DNA of 64,000 nt from a halophilic archaeon. GTDB taxonomy: Archaea > Halobacteriota > Halobacteria > Halobacteriales > Haladaptataceae. Position 1 is the first letter of the stretch. Each line of letters begins with the position of its first letter. Made by a program: the position numbers and the translations under genes. Below the pieces are notes generated by a model, which worked only from the letters and a program-made list of their open reading frames with translations, had not been told where the DNA came from and made no database searches. The stretch is taken from assembly GCA_003298465.1 (NCBI GenBank), contig QNGA01000005.1, positions 277,898-341,897 on the forward strand, read 5' to 3'. Below are positions 9,083 to 18,924 of the stretch, piece after piece.

Positions 9083-12000
9083 TTAGAGGTCCTTTTTGAC
9101 TGCTGCGTCGGCGAGCCGCACAGTGTTGGCGAGCGATTTCTTCCCGTGAGTGACCTGGGACCGGGGGATCACGTATCGCGTCGACTCTGACTCGACGACG
9201 ATGGCAGCCGTGCCGTTGTGGTCGGTGATCTTGACCGTCTTGCCGGCACGATCGCCAGCCTTCGTCCCGATAAGCTGGACGTCAGCTCCGGTCAAATCCG
9301 TGATCTGACTAGGCTTGACCGGTCCGGTGAACAGGTAGGCTGCGCCCGCCTCGGTGGTCTCGCAGGCGCTCCATGGCACGCCAATCAGGATGTCACGCGT
9401 GCCGTCACCCGTGAAGTCGCCGCGTGCGACTTGCCAACCAGGACGGTCTTCGATCGGCGTCTTACAGCGATCCGGGAGTGGTTGGACAGGCTTGCAGAAG
9501 TCCTTCTGCTTATCGCCGACCCGGAAGAAGCCCCACTCGCCACCTTCAAGTTTGAACTTCTCCCGGGTCTCCTGGTAGATGAAGTCGCCGGTGCTCTCGG
9601 CCAAACCACCAGCACCGCCCTTGGGTTCTACGACATCGTTTTTAGTGACGCTAGTCCGGTCGTCAACGCCGACGTCCTTGGACGCCTCAACGTTTCTGAG
9701 ACGGTTCCACTGGTGGGCCGCAAGGTGGAACACGAGCCCATCAGCCTTGTCGGCGGTCTTGTGGACATTCATCCTAATCGGATCGCCGAGCAATGCACGG
9801 GGGATCGGTGTCACGGGATCGCCGTGCTCGTCCGAGTCGTATACGTCCCATGGATCAGGATTCTCGTCGAATCGCCGGGAGAACGGCTCTGACCGATAGT
9901 TGACTGCAGGGAATCCCTGGTCCTCGGGATCGCCGAGCTGGTTGCACGGTGCGTCGGGGTCGAACTCCTCAGGGTCGTCGCCCGGCGGGACGACGCAGTC
10001 GTCTGGATCATTCTTATTGACGATGTACTGCCCGTCGGCGAATGCAAGTGCGAAGCTGCGGTAGTCGGGGCCGTCAGGAACCTTCGCTATCACCGAATCG
10101 CTACGACCCTGCGGTGCAGGCTCGCCCGTGGTCGGGTCGAGGTATTTGACGCCTTTCTCTCCGACTATAAGGCGGCCGTAGGCGCCATGGTGGCGGTTGC
10201 TCCGGATATCCGCGTGGTCATGGAAGACGCCAACCCCAGTGTCGCCGTCGGCATACCACCGGTAGGTGATGTTCTCGCCCGGTCCGATCGTCTGATCCCA
10301 GTTGAACCCAATGGTCGCCCCGTTTGATGCAAGTACATTGTACTGCACTGATTCGGCATGAAGCGAGATACGATCGGAGCGTTTCCACTCTTGATCGGGG
10401 CCCTGCATCTCGGGATGTGGATGATCCTCATCGATCGCGTCGAAGTCGATATCATGGGTTAGTGTGACCTCAATACAGTCACCATCGTTCGCGCGCAACG
10501 CGAGGGGTGTGAGCGGCAGGTCGCCGTTTCTGATAGCGTCGACGTCGTCGTCCAGTGCATACGCGATTCCATACGGGTCGTGGTCGCCGTACTCGTTGTA
10601 CTTGATCTCCGTGTCGAACGCCGAGACGTCGAACTGCTTAAGTGGAGCATCGTCGGGACACGGATCGCCTGGTGTCGGCGCTTTCGGTGGCGGACTGCAC
10701 TTGATGGCATCGTTCTGGCGAGCATCCTTGTCCGACGGGAACTTCCGAGAGTCATTCTTGCCGTAGAGAAGCCGGGCCAGTTGACCGCGCTTGCTCCAGT
10801 CGAAATCACTCCACGGCGCAGGATGGCCCATCTTCTTCAACTCCTTCTGGGAGATCGACCCTTTAGGCGCACCACGGTCTGGGAGCGGTTCAAGGTGGTT
10901 TACCTTCTTGCCGATTTCGCGGTACAGCCCCCACATGCCGTCCCAGAGGTCGTCGACCACCTCTGACCCGTACATGTAGTCCTTAATAGGGAGGCCAGAT
11001 GGGTTCTCCTCGAGCGCCTCGAAGACATCACCATTCTCGGCGAACTCCTCCTCCGGATCAAGATCCAGCGTGTACGCTTCGGACGTGCCGATGATCTGGG
11101 TAGTGGCGTCCTGGGGGTCTACCCCAACAGTCGGGAACTGACGACCGTGGACGGCAAAGTTGTGCTGTTCCTCCCAGGCAGCCTGCCAGAGACGGAACCG
11201 AACCGGATCGCCCTCGTAGGCCTCGAACACCGGGGTCGCGGGGTCACCGTGAACATACGAGGAATGGACGTAGGCGGGGTCCGCGTCGTCACGATGATAG
11301 TACGGTTCGTTGCGGTAGTTGAGCGCCATCACCCCCGCGTTCTCGTTGTGCTCTTTCTGCGGGTTGACGAGTTCACCGTCGCGGTCGAGGAGTTGCGCGA
11401 AGTCCTGATAGGCGACGCAGAACTCCCGGTAGTCAGTCCCGTTGGGGTCCTCGATGATGGCCTGCGTCCCGCTCTGGATGGGATCGCCACTGTAGGGGTC
11501 AAGCCACTTCGAGTTCGGCGGTTCGATTACGAGGGAGGCGAACGAGCCGTGCATCACGTCGTCGATGCCGGTGATGTGGTCGTGGAAGAAGATGGTCCCC
11601 TCCTCGTCGGGGTACCAGCGGTAGTGCATCTCCTTGTCCGGCTGGCAGTCCTGTCGGTAGTTGAATCCAGTTGCGAGCGAGTCGGACCCGAGTATGTCGT
11701 AGGAGACGAAGTGGATGTGGTTGGATTTCCCGCCTGCCTGGATGGGAACATTCTCCGCACCAATATCTTTGTCCTCCGGATTTTCGGGGAATCGATCCCC
11801 AGGGATTGCGGCGATGTTCTCCTCGGTGACTTCGTTCTTGAAGGTGATTTCGACGCAATCGCCCACGTTCGCGCGGATAACCAGCGGCTCAGGGTTCATC
11901 TTCCCCTCTCGCACTAGGTCAGCGTGCTCTTCGAGCACGTAGACGAGGCCGTTGGGGTCGTGGTCCCCGGCGTCATTGTAGACGATGTCCGCCGGGAGGG

Positions 12001-13801
12001 CGACGATGGTGTACTCCCGTTTCTCACCCTCGAACGCCGGCTCATACTCTTCGATGTCCGGATCGCAGGGGTCCGAGTACGGCGCGCCGGGCTTGATCTC
12101 GCCTTTTCGAGTGAGCGCCGTCTCCTCGTCGGGCTCTGGGTTGCGGAAGTCGTCGAGTCCGGCGGCCCCGTACGGCGGGAACGGCGGCGCCTCGCCGAAC
12201 TCGCCGGGGATGAACTCGGGATAACCGGGAATTTTGCTATCCTTGGGGAGTGGCGGGTTGTTGTTCGGGAGCTTCTTCAATCCCTTGCGCTCTTTGTCGA
12301 GGACGCGCATCATTCCCCACATCCCCTCGCCGTAGTGAGGGAAGAGGTGGCAGTGGAACAGGACATCGCCAGTGGATTCGTGTGCCCCGCCAGCGCCGAC
12401 CTCGAACGCCTCTTCGAACGTCATCTCCGGGCGGATCGAGGTGAAGTCATTGATGGCTGCGTTGGGCGTTCCGAACGCGGTGGTGAGCGGGGCTTCGTAC
12501 GTCGCGCCGAGGCCGATGGTCTGGGAGTCGATGGTGTCCGAGCTGTCTAAAGCGGGAACCTCCTTCCAGCGGTGACCGTGGAGGTGGTGGACGTGGTTTT
12601 CCTCGACCGAGGCTCCCACCGGGATGGCCATCACGGGGTCGCCGACGTACATTGGATAGACGTTGTCGCCGCCGCCGGGGTCGCCGTGGAGCCACGAGCT
12701 GTAGAACGCTTCTCGCAGTTCTTCGATATCGGGGTCGTCGATGTCCAGCTCAGGAATGCGATTCCCAGTCGGATCAGCCCGGTAGTTAATAGCGTGAACC
12801 GGCTGCTTTTCGTCGCTGTTCGGGTAGGTGAGTTCACCTCCGTCCGCAGTCTTAATTCCTTCTGGGGTATGGTAGTGGAGGAGGAATTGCCGGTAGCTCA
12901 TGCCGGGTTCCAGGCCGGCGTCCTTCGCTTCTTGGGAGATCGTCTTGGGGTGATGGATGTCGGCCTGCACCCGGCCTTGCGTTTCTTTGCCAGTATATGG
13001 GTCAGTCCAAGTTGTCCCCTTGGGATGAACGACGACAGACCCGAACAAGCCCCGCGCGAGCAGGTTTACCTCCTGGGGATCTTCTTCACTGCTGAAGTAC
13101 GACTGGTTAGCGCCATCAAGGAAGAAATGGCCGCCGAACTCGCTTGCATGCCACCGATAGGTGATGCTTTCGCCGGGCGGCACGACCGTGTCGGGGTTCT
13201 GGCCGACTTCCATCCCGTCGCTCTCTTTGACGTCGTACGGCAAGGCTGTCTGGTGCATTGAAGCACAGCGGTCGAGATCGTTGTGGAACTTGATCTCGAT
13301 GATGTCACCCTTGTTCGCGCGGAGCGTCAGCGGCTGGATGAGACGAGTATCGCACTCCGTGCGCTTGTCCTTCGGAACGTCGTCGCAGAAGAACTCCTCA
13401 TCAGATCTATGGCTAGTGTTCTTCTTATCCTTGTTATCTTCGAAGACAACGTTGTTCCCACAGGGAACCTTGCCTGAAACCTCTCGGATTTCGTCGAGAT
13501 CTTCTTCAAGGGCGTACATAACGCCGACGGGCTGGTGGAGACCGTAGCGGTTGTAGACGATGTCAACGTCAATCGCGTGGACGTCGAAGTGTCTCACCTT
13601 ACCGCCGTCATCCGGTTCGTCGGGGACCTTCCCCTGGTTTTCGGCTGGACCACCAGGGAGACTGTCACCACCAGGGAAGGATGCCCCTGCAGCGAGCGTG
13701 CCACCCGCAGCGAGGAACGACCGTCGCGACGTTGTCAGGTCATCATCAGCTTGATTCTCGGTCAATGCCTCTTGGTTCTCGGTCGGGTCATGGGTATCCA
13801 T
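9083..13801 (-). CDS. Giant three-module multicopper-oxidase-like protein, TAT-secreted
   Basis: The protein has 1572 residues, far longer than a usual laccase (about 500). A twin-arginine signal (TSRRSFLAAGG, 23-33) precedes three repeated cupredoxin modules at about 70-505, 596-965 and 1055-1430, each opening with a D(V/T)xIxYNxYG-like strand. Module 1 has HVHHLHGH (403-410) and HCHLFPHYGEGM (483-494), the second half of a copper site. Module 2 has HIH (695-697) and HDH (740-742), the usual first half. Module 3 keeps FHDH (1193-1196) and a degenerate HLAAH. The C-terminus (about 1457-1495) has an FG-GAP-like repeat (DFTGDGTRDILIGVP). A large extracellular oxidase, for example of Mn(II) or Cu(I), is inferred. 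It precedes the CHRD gene on the same strand. Confidence 0.85.
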   Translation of the reverse strand: MDTHDPTENQEALTENQADDDLTTSRRSFLAAGGTLAAGASFPGGDSLPGGPAENQGKVPDEPDDGGKVRHFDVHAIDVDIVYNRYGLHQPVGVMYALEEDLDEIREVSGKVPCGNNVVFEDNKDKKNTSHRSDEEFFCDDVPKDKRTECDTRLIQPLTLRANKGDIIEIKFHNDLDRCASMHQTALPYDVKESDGMEVGQNPDTVVPPGESITYRWHASEFGGHFFLDGANQSYFSSEEDPQEVNLLARGLFGSVVVHPKGTTWTDPYTGKETQGRVQADIHHPKTISQEAKDAGLEPGMSYRQFLLHYHTPEGIKTADGGELTYPNSDEKQPVHAINYRADPTGNRIPELDIDDPDIEELREAFYSSWLHGDPGGGDNVYPMYVGDPVMAIPVGASVEENHVHHLHGHRWKEVPALDSSDTIDSQTIGLGATYEAPLTTAFGTPNAAINDFTSIRPEMTFEEAFEVGAGGAHESTGDVLFHCHLFPHYGEGMWGMMRVLDKERKGLKKLPNNNPPLPKDSKIPGYPEFIPGEFGEAPPFPPYGAAGLDDFRNPEPDEETALTRKGEIKPGAPYSDPCDPDIEEYEPAFEGEKREYTIVALPADIVYNDAGDHDPNGLVYVLEEHADLVREGKMNPEPLVIRANVGDCVEITFKNEVTEENIAAIPGDRFPENPEDKDIGAENVPIQAGGKSNHIHFVSYDILGSDSLATGFNYRQDCQPDKEMHYRWYPDEEGTIFFHDHITGIDDVMHGSFASLVIEPPNSKWLDPYSGDPIQSGTQAIIEDPNGTDYREFCVAYQDFAQLLDRDGELVNPQKEHNENAGVMALNYRNEPYYHRDDADPAYVHSSYVHGDPATPVFEAYEGDPVRFRLWQAAWEEQHNFAVHGRQFPTVGVDPQDATTQIIGTSEAYTLDLDPEEEFAENGDVFEALEENPSGLPIKDYMYGSEVVDDLWDGMWGLYREIGKKVNHLEPLPDRGAPKGSISQKELKKMGHPAPWSDFDWSKRGQLARLLYGKNDSRKFPSDKDARQNDAIKCSPPPKAPTPGDPCPDDAPLKQFDVSAFDTEIKYNEYGDHDPYGIAYALDDDVDAIRNGDLPLTPLALRANDGDCIEVTLTHDIDFDAIDEDHPHPEMQGPDQEWKRSDRISLHAESVQYNVLASNGATIGFNWDQTIGPGENITYRWYADGDTGVGVFHDHADIRSNRHHGAYGRLIVGEKGVKYLDPTTGEPAPQGRSDSVIAKVPDGPDYRSFALAFADGQYIVNKNDPDDCVVPPGDDPEEFDPDAPCNQLGDPEDQGFPAVNYRSEPFSRRFDENPDPWDVYDSDEHGDPVTPIPRALLGDPIRMNVHKTADKADGLVFHLAAHQWNRLRNVEASKDVGVDDRTSVTKNDVVEPKGGAGGLAESTGDFIYQETREKFKLEGGEWGFFRVGDKQKDFCKPVQPLPDRCKTPIEDRPGWQVARGDFTGDGTRDILIGVPWSACETTEAGAAYLFTGPVKPSQITDLTGADVQLIGTKAGDRAGKTVKITDHNGTAAIVVESESTRYVIPRSQVTHGKKSLANTVRLADAAVKKDL

Positions 13802-14181
13802 GGCCTATTCCCCCTAAGCCCGGGATATACCATTGTTATAGAGGTGCTGAATCAATAGCAAATAACCCTTCAGCATTGTAAGATTACCCTACTACTCTAA
13901 TAGAAGGCTCAAAATCAAGAGTCAATACGGAAGCTTTCTCTCGAAATCACCGGCTTCAGTAGTGAATTCGACGGTGATCACCGCTTAACTTACTACCAGA
14001 ATGGTCTCTATTTCGGGAAATGGACCTTAACATTTTGACATCTGAGTCTGTACTAGCGCCATGATAGCAGGAGTCGTCGACATACAGTAGTGACGATAGC
14101 AAGTATTGGGAATATATCACTAAGCAGGAGATTTAATCCTCTGCATCACTGGACATAAGCCTACCAAACTACAATACAAAT
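13802..14181. other. Divergent promoter region
   Basis: An AT-rich spacer of 380 bases lies between the oxidase gene (minus) and the CHAT-like gene (plus). No small gene, hairpin or element end stands out; the promoters of both neighbours should lie here. Confidence 0.35.
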
Positions 14182-16287
14182 ATGATGGAGTTCACTACAC
14201 TCGATAGGGATTCTGGTCTTATCATCTACGACCCGATCGAGAATGCTCAATTTGAACTTTCTACTCTCGATTCCATTACATTAGACTCGGCTCCAGCTGA
14301 TGACTTTTATTTCCCCGTCGATACTGCTGTTTTGTTCGAGGCAACAGCAATTGAGATCCCTAAACGTGTCCCACTTTTCGTACGAACACAAGACGGCGCG
14401 ATGGTCACTGACGTAGAGACGACCGATGTGTCGTCTGTGCCATCGGATGAGTACTTGCTCGAATTGATGAGTACGCCGATGAAACTCTATATCGCCGTTG
14501 AGAGCGCGCTTACGTTCAATCCAGGTGAATCGTCACTCACGGTGACATTTGAGGATTCCTGTCCTATTCGCGTCGGTGCACGGTCATTCCATGATCGCCC
14601 CGCTGGAACGATTACAGTCACTGACGATATCGATGATGCGATGGCTGCCGTCTCACTGTTTGGGTCAGCGTTGAAAACGACGTCCTGTGAGCGGTCGTTT
14701 CCCACCCTGCGTGGCCATCCACCGCTCGTCGAGCGCGGCGAAACATTCGCTGTGCCAGACGGTATTGAGACTCCTGAGACTGGTATCGACCTCGTGATTC
14801 CACCTGAATGGGAGTCGCTCATGCCAGTGGCGTCCCTGGCATATTATCTCGGTGCAAACGTGGTCGCCGGGAGTGACCCGCGACTGGTCGCAGGTGAGTT
14901 CGAACACACGCTTGACGGGCAGGATGGTTATGTTGCGACGGTCAACCGCACACTGCAACAGGTATTTTTCCTTGATTGTCTCACTCGGACTGAAGGCTAC
15001 TATCCGGTTGAGCTGTACGAGCGAACGCAGGTTGAACAGTCTCTCTCCTTCGATTTTGCCGATCTGTACAATCGGCCACTCGCTGAGCAGATTCCAGCAT
15101 ATCTCTCAGTGCCGTTCGAGACACTGGAATCATCCATATTGGACTGGCATCTGACGACCGATGTTTTGCCGTCCGTTGAGACGCTTCCAGCGTTGCCGTA
15201 TCTTGCCGACGATCTCTCGCTGTTGCGGATACCGCAGAATTTGACGACTACGTCATCCACACCGATGCCGGAGGCAATTGAGGAATTCACGCGGACACGT
15301 GCGGCTGCGATGGGGGATTTCACGCGAAGTACGACCAATTTCACGCGTGACGCAGGTGGATGGGATTGGGGTGAAGACGATGAACTGTTTCAATTGGATT
15401 CCGTTGAGACAGTCGAACATGCATGGGTCGGTAACGGCTATCCGATCGGCGCGAACAAGATTACACTTGACTCACTGCGCCGCCGTAACGACGCATCACC
15501 ACCGGACGAGTCAGTGTTGACTGTCCACGTTGTCTGTAATGACCCTGAGATGGCTGAAGAGAATATCGTGAGTGAGTTCTATGGCTTGCATGATTTCGTT
15601 ACGTATGACGTGTCGGTCCACGAGGAAATAACAACTGATGAACTTGCCGTGTTGTTCGAATCATCGGCTGATTTTCTCCACTATATTGGCCATGTTAATG
15701 AAGATGGGTTCCAGTGTGTCGATGGATATCTTCACGCTGAATCGCTTGATTCGGTGGATGTTGATGCGTTCGTTCTTAATGCGTGTCACTCCTATAAGCA
15801 GGGCAAACTTCTTGTTGAAAAGGGGAGCAGGGGTGGTGTTGTCACGCTTTCAGAGGTAATCAATACGTCAGCGACGAGAGTCGGTCGTGCACTTGCACGG
15901 CTCCTAAATGCAGGGTTTTCGCTTCGTTCCGCACTTGCGATCGCGAAAGACGAAGTGTTGGTCGCAATTGAATATATTACGCTTGGCGACGGTGGGCTCA
16001 CGCTTTGTCAGAGTGAAAATGGCACTCCAATGTTGTATCAAGTCCGGCCTGAGAGTGACAAGTATCTTCTGGAGCCGTTTGCGTTTCCAGTGTCGAATCA
16101 TGGGATTGGGACCATAATGAATCCGAAGGTGGGTTCCACCTCACTTCACTATCTTGCCTCCGGTTCACTCAATGTCTTTTCTCTTTCTGAGTCAGAACTC
16201 ATGAGCATGGTGGACTCTGGATTACTGCCTCTAAAAGTAGGGACTGAATTGTACTGGGGGGATGAACCACTTACCTCTCTTTTATGA
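14182..16287 (+). CDS. CHAT/caspase-like peptidase-domain protein
   Basis: The protein has 701 residues and no signal peptide. The C-terminal third looks like a CHAT-type caspase-fold protease: a strand ending DFLHYIGH (His500/His504) and DVDAFVLNACHSY with Cys535 form a plausible His-Cys dyad, followed by SRGGVVTLSEV and a helix. The first 430 residues are unassigned beta-rich sequence. CHAT proteases act in bacterial death and defence pathways and may be triggered by partners. It is convergent with two tiny membrane-type genes at 16291-16574, the first only four bases past its stop. The start could also be the next ATG. The function is inferred. Confidence 0.7.
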   Translation: MMEFTTLDRDSGLIIYDPIENAQFELSTLDSITLDSAPADDFYFPVDTAVLFEATAIEIPKRVPLFVRTQDGAMVTDVETTDVSSVPSDEYLLELMSTPMKLYIAVESALTFNPGESSLTVTFEDSCPIRVGARSFHDRPAGTITVTDDIDDAMAAVSLFGSALKTTSCERSFPTLRGHPPLVERGETFAVPDGIETPETGIDLVIPPEWESLMPVASLAYYLGANVVAGSDPRLVAGEFEHTLDGQDGYVATVNRTLQQVFFLDCLTRTEGYYPVELYERTQVEQSLSFDFADLYNRPLAEQIPAYLSVPFETLESSILDWHLTTDVLPSVETLPALPYLADDLSLLRIPQNLTTTSSTPMPEAIEEFTRTRAAAMGDFTRSTTNFTRDAGGWDWGEDDELFQLDSVETVEHAWVGNGYPIGANKITLDSLRRRNDASPPDESVLTVHVVCNDPEMAEENIVSEFYGLHDFVTYDVSVHEEITTDELAVLFESSADFLHYIGHVNEDGFQCVDGYLHAESLDSVDVDAFVLNACHSYKQGKLLVEKGSRGGVVTLSEVINTSATRVGRALARLLNAGFSLRSALAIAKDEVLVAIEYITLGDGGLTLCQSENGTPMLYQVRPESDKYLLEPFAFPVSNHGIGTIMNPKVGSTSLHYLASGSLNVFSLSESELMSMVDSGLLPLKVGTELYWGDEPLTSLL

Positions 16288-16290
16288 TGA

Positions 16291-16422
16291 TTATGGGCCG
16301 GGGACAGCTCCTTCTGCTGCGTATGCGCTTGCGGCCTGCGATAGAGCGAGTCCGATGGCGAACAAGATGCCGATCATTCGGGGGTTCTGTGCGAGACGTG
16401 CTTGGATTGCGTTTTCCAACAT
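16291..16422 (-). CDS. DUF7503-like small hydrophobic protein (43 aa)
   Basis: A 43-residue protein runs from ATG (16422-16420) to TAA (16293-16291). It has a short polar N-terminus (MLENAIQARLAQNPRMIG), one hydrophobic segment (ILFAIGLALSQAASAYA) and the tail AAEGAVPGP. This layout matches a haloarchaeal small-protein family I recall as DUF7503: polar head, NPRMxG, a single hydrophobic helix and a Gly/Pro tail. It could be a membrane peptide or a secreted peptide cut after AYA. Its stop lies four bases from the stop of the CHAT-like gene, convergent, which makes functional pairing worth testing. Confidence 0.75.
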   Translation of the reverse strand: MLENAIQARLAQNPRMIGILFAIGLALSQAASAYAAEGAVPGP

Positions 16423-16469
16423 ACACGACTGTATCTATTCCCTATTAATGTAAAATTTTCTTATTTATT

Positions 16470-16574
16470 CTAATTTGTATAATATAAAAACATCGCAATA
16501 ACTAATAATAGAATTAGAAGAGCGGCTTTGAGCGGGCTTAGTAGCCCGTACTCGCCGTTTTCGTAGTCTATCAT
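16470..16574 (-). CDS. Predicted 34-aa single-span membrane protein
   Basis: An ATG at 16574-16572 is preceded by GGAGG with six bases of spacing, a good Shine-Dalgarno site. The product has a polar head (MIDYENGEYGLLSPLK) and one strongly hydrophobic span (AALLILLLVIAMFLYY), ending at TAG 16472-16470. It is co-directional with the 43-residue gene, 47 bases upstream of it, so the two may be cotranscribed. No family is recognised; the ribosome site and amphipathic layout are the only support. Confidence 0.5.
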   Translation of the reverse strand: MIDYENGEYGLLSPLKAALLILLLVIAMFLYYTN

Positions 16575-16906
16575 TGCCGTCCTCCCTCTTCGAGTACAAC
16601 TGCGCGTTAGATAGCCACTGTTTCAGCCTGAGAGTTTCCCGCCAACAAAAGCTGTAAAGAAAGATGGTTTCACTTGCTCGTCGTTCAAGGGGAACAGAAC
16701 AATGGGAACAGTGAGTGTAGTGAAGGTGCTCACCGCCGTACTGGTGAGCCACGCCATGCCCATAGTTCGAAGCGGCGAATTTACGAGAGCTCCAAGATCG
16801 GGTCGTGTCTGAGCAGTTCTGGCTTGCACGTCCACGAAAGTTCTCGTCTGATTTGCCGTTTTCACAGAAGAGAAGCGACGAAGTCTCACCCGTACTGGTT
16901 AGCTAT
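16575..16906. other. Spacer without a recognisable gene
   Basis: No supported gene lies between the small membrane gene and the deleted TnpB element. Several short frames are open, but none has a start site, composition or motif that stands out. Confidence 0.3.
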
Positions 16907-17277
16907 GAATAGGCGTTAAACTCCCTTTCGCAACGAGCGACTGCAGAAAGCGAGTAGGAAGGGAAGACACGTACAGTCTGTGGTCACTTTCACTGTGCGC
17001 CATGCCCTTACTCCCGCCGCGTTCGAACGGGGTAGGAAGTCGCTCGCCACGCTTTCGACGGTGTTCAAACGCGACACAGAGCATGGATCGGCGGTGTAGC
17101 CGAGGGTCGCTCCGGTAGGAGTGGGACACTCTGACCCGCCTGTCACGGGAAATCGCCTGCGGAGCCTTGAACCGCTGTGGGACCGTTTCCTACACGTTCC
17201 GACAAAGAAACGGGAAGCTCCGCCCTCCCGTGTTCAGGCCTCCCCGGCCCTCACGTGTTGAGGGCGGAGTAGTTCAC
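16907..17277 (+). mobile_element. Internally deleted, MITE-like derivative of the RHH/TnpB element
   Basis: It begins with a left end like those at 49333 and 24272 (GGCGTTAAACTCCCTTTCGC versus GGCGCTAAGCCCCCTTCCTC) and ends with a right end GGCGGAGTAGTTCAC, as at 50880. The tnpB body is missing; what remains is about 370 bases. A second copy of the same deleted form lies at 29691-30062 in the opposite direction. The two match closely along most of their length, for example GGTGTTCAAACG, AGGAGTGGGACACTC and AACCGCTGTGGGACCGTTTC. Confidence 0.7.
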
Positions 17278-17287
17278 TAGGGAGTAG

Positions 17288-17833
17288 TTATTTTTCGGTA
17301 TGTCGTAGGTTTGGCGGTGATCCCCGCGGAATACGTCGCCGGTAGCAGAGATACTGACCAATAGCCAAGAGACTGTATATTATTAGGATTGTCACATCTA
17401 TGGAGTTCGAGAAGATTGTACGTGGGAAAATTCCAGCCAGCATACCTCCAAGAAGGAGGAGGCTCAGTACAGAAAACGTGAGATAGTACTGATTCCACGC
17501 GATTGTCGGGCGAGAAACATCACCGAGATACCTCTCGAGATGGCGAGCGCGATGCAAGGGATGTATCGTACCGGTCTCACGGTCGTAGTCGAGGAGTCCA
17601 ACCTCTTCGAGTTTCGGAATATGCGTCTGATAGAGCGAGATATAGACCCGTTTCCGTTGCTTAGTCGTTAGCCTGTCCGGTGTAGTGTCGTGTTCCCACG
17701 CCGCTACGTGGGTAGCCAAGTCAGACAGGTCAACGGCATTTCCTTCATGGAGAAGATAATAAAGTGTATAGCGCCGCCGCGGGCTCTGTAGCAACTCAAA
17801 TATCTGCTCCTGCGAGATCCCGGTGCTGGCCAT
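17288..17833 (-). CDS. DUF7344 winged-helix protein with two membrane spans
   Basis: The start at 17833 (ATG) gives 181 residues; an upstream extension is open but looks non-coding. The N-terminal half is a DUF7344-type winged helix (ELLQSPRRRYTLYYLLHEG, DLATHVAAWEHDT, KRKRVYISLYQTHIPKLEE), followed by two hydrophobic spans (YYLTFSVLSLLLLGGMLAG and ILIIYSLLAIGQYLCY) and a basic tail. It is probably a membrane-anchored DNA-binding regulator. The relatives at 28956 and 63034 lack the spans. Its stop lies ten bases from the right end of the deleted element. Confidence 0.8.
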   Translation of the reverse strand: MASTGISQEQIFELLQSPRRRYTLYYLLHEGNAVDLSDLATHVAAWEHDTTPDRLTTKQRKRVYISLYQTHIPKLEEVGLLDYDRETGTIHPLHRARHLERYLGDVSRPTIAWNQYYLTFSVLSLLLLGGMLAGIFPRTIFSNSIDVTILIIYSLLAIGQYLCYRRRIPRGSPPNLRHTEK

Positions 17834-18924
17834 TGGAGAGCGAGTTATCCGCAGAGCAGCGCTCCTCCCCGTTTCATATCCTAGTCTCCCGATAGGCAAA
17901 GTCCCACTCTTGCATAGACTAGATATCACCCATCTCTACTTTGTTCGCCCGAGACTACTACCAAGCAGCGTCACTTTACCGCCATAAACTGAGAGAATGG
18001 TTGTGGAGAGATTGTCGGCTCTTCCACTCACAACTATCCAACTCACTCGCTTATCAGGGGTATCCGCCTTGCAATGTAGGGGAACAAGGGGGAGGGACGT
18101 TGGAACAATGAACGGAGGGAGAAGTCCGTTCTGGAGCCCACACAACTACGGTAGTTTAGTGCTGCTCGCAGTCTGTCTGCGAACTGCAGTTAGTCCAAAG
18201 ACCGCTTCCACTATTGTTATGTGGTGCCTGACGTCAACCGGCTCGGAGACAAGCCCCGTGGCATTCGCCTCGACCGTCGGTAAAGGAATGTATTGTGAGT
18301 GGCAATTCTGATTGATTGTTGGACTTCACCCGCGTCCGGTGGCGCGAGATCCTCGCCCTCGCTATCTAATAGAACGGCATGATGGGACTTACTCACCCCC
18401 GGTCTTGCGACCGAGGGGTTTCAGGCAGACGAGTTCGGCCTGTTCCACACCCCAAGCGTCTACGGTGGACCGCTCTCAACTCGTCCACGTCACCCCGATA
18501 ATTGTATAGTGTTTCAGTCAGCACACAGTCGGCGGGCAGACGGAGGGGGACGTTTCGAGTCTCGCTGGATTGTGGTCGCCCGCAACACTGCCGCTTGTTC
18601 CGGTTATCCCGGGCATCGGCGCGGACAAGCTCGTTGGGACCGTGGTTCCCACCGCCGAAAAGCCGGTGGTCTGCCGTGGGAGGCCAGCAGTGGTCGTCCG
18701 AGCAGGCCTGTGGCCGTCTTGCTTGCCACATGTTCGCTTACCACTCGACTATTATATACTTTCTCCCTGTTCCCACATGATGAAAATCGGACGAAAGAAC
18801 GCCACCACCCACGTGTCATGCTCGTGTATCCATCTACACTTTCCGATGGATCAATCTGTGCACCCCGTTTCGGGGTATCGAAGTCGGTCACATCGAAGGT
18901 CTCGACCGACTCCGACTCGATAAT
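17834..18924. other. Gene-poor stretch with decayed element ends
   Basis: No intact gene is supported. Bases about 18215-18300 contain a word family seen at element ends (AAGCCCCGTGGCATTCGCCT, compare 41913-41932). Bases about 18310-18735 read on the minus strand contain a Cys-rich frame that could be the decayed tail of an IS product, and a hairpin CCCCGGTC/GACCGAGG at 18398-18418. The remaining bases show nothing recognisable. Confidence 0.35.

Noticed and set aside
9218..9892. Long plus-strand frames opposite the giant oxidase gene
   Set aside because: They are shadows of the GC-rich oxidase codons, with no motifs of their own.
18393..18731. Cys/Arg-rich minus-strand frame of 112 residues as a real gene
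   Set aside because: It lies among element ends and resembles a decayed IS tail; no fold or family could be supported.
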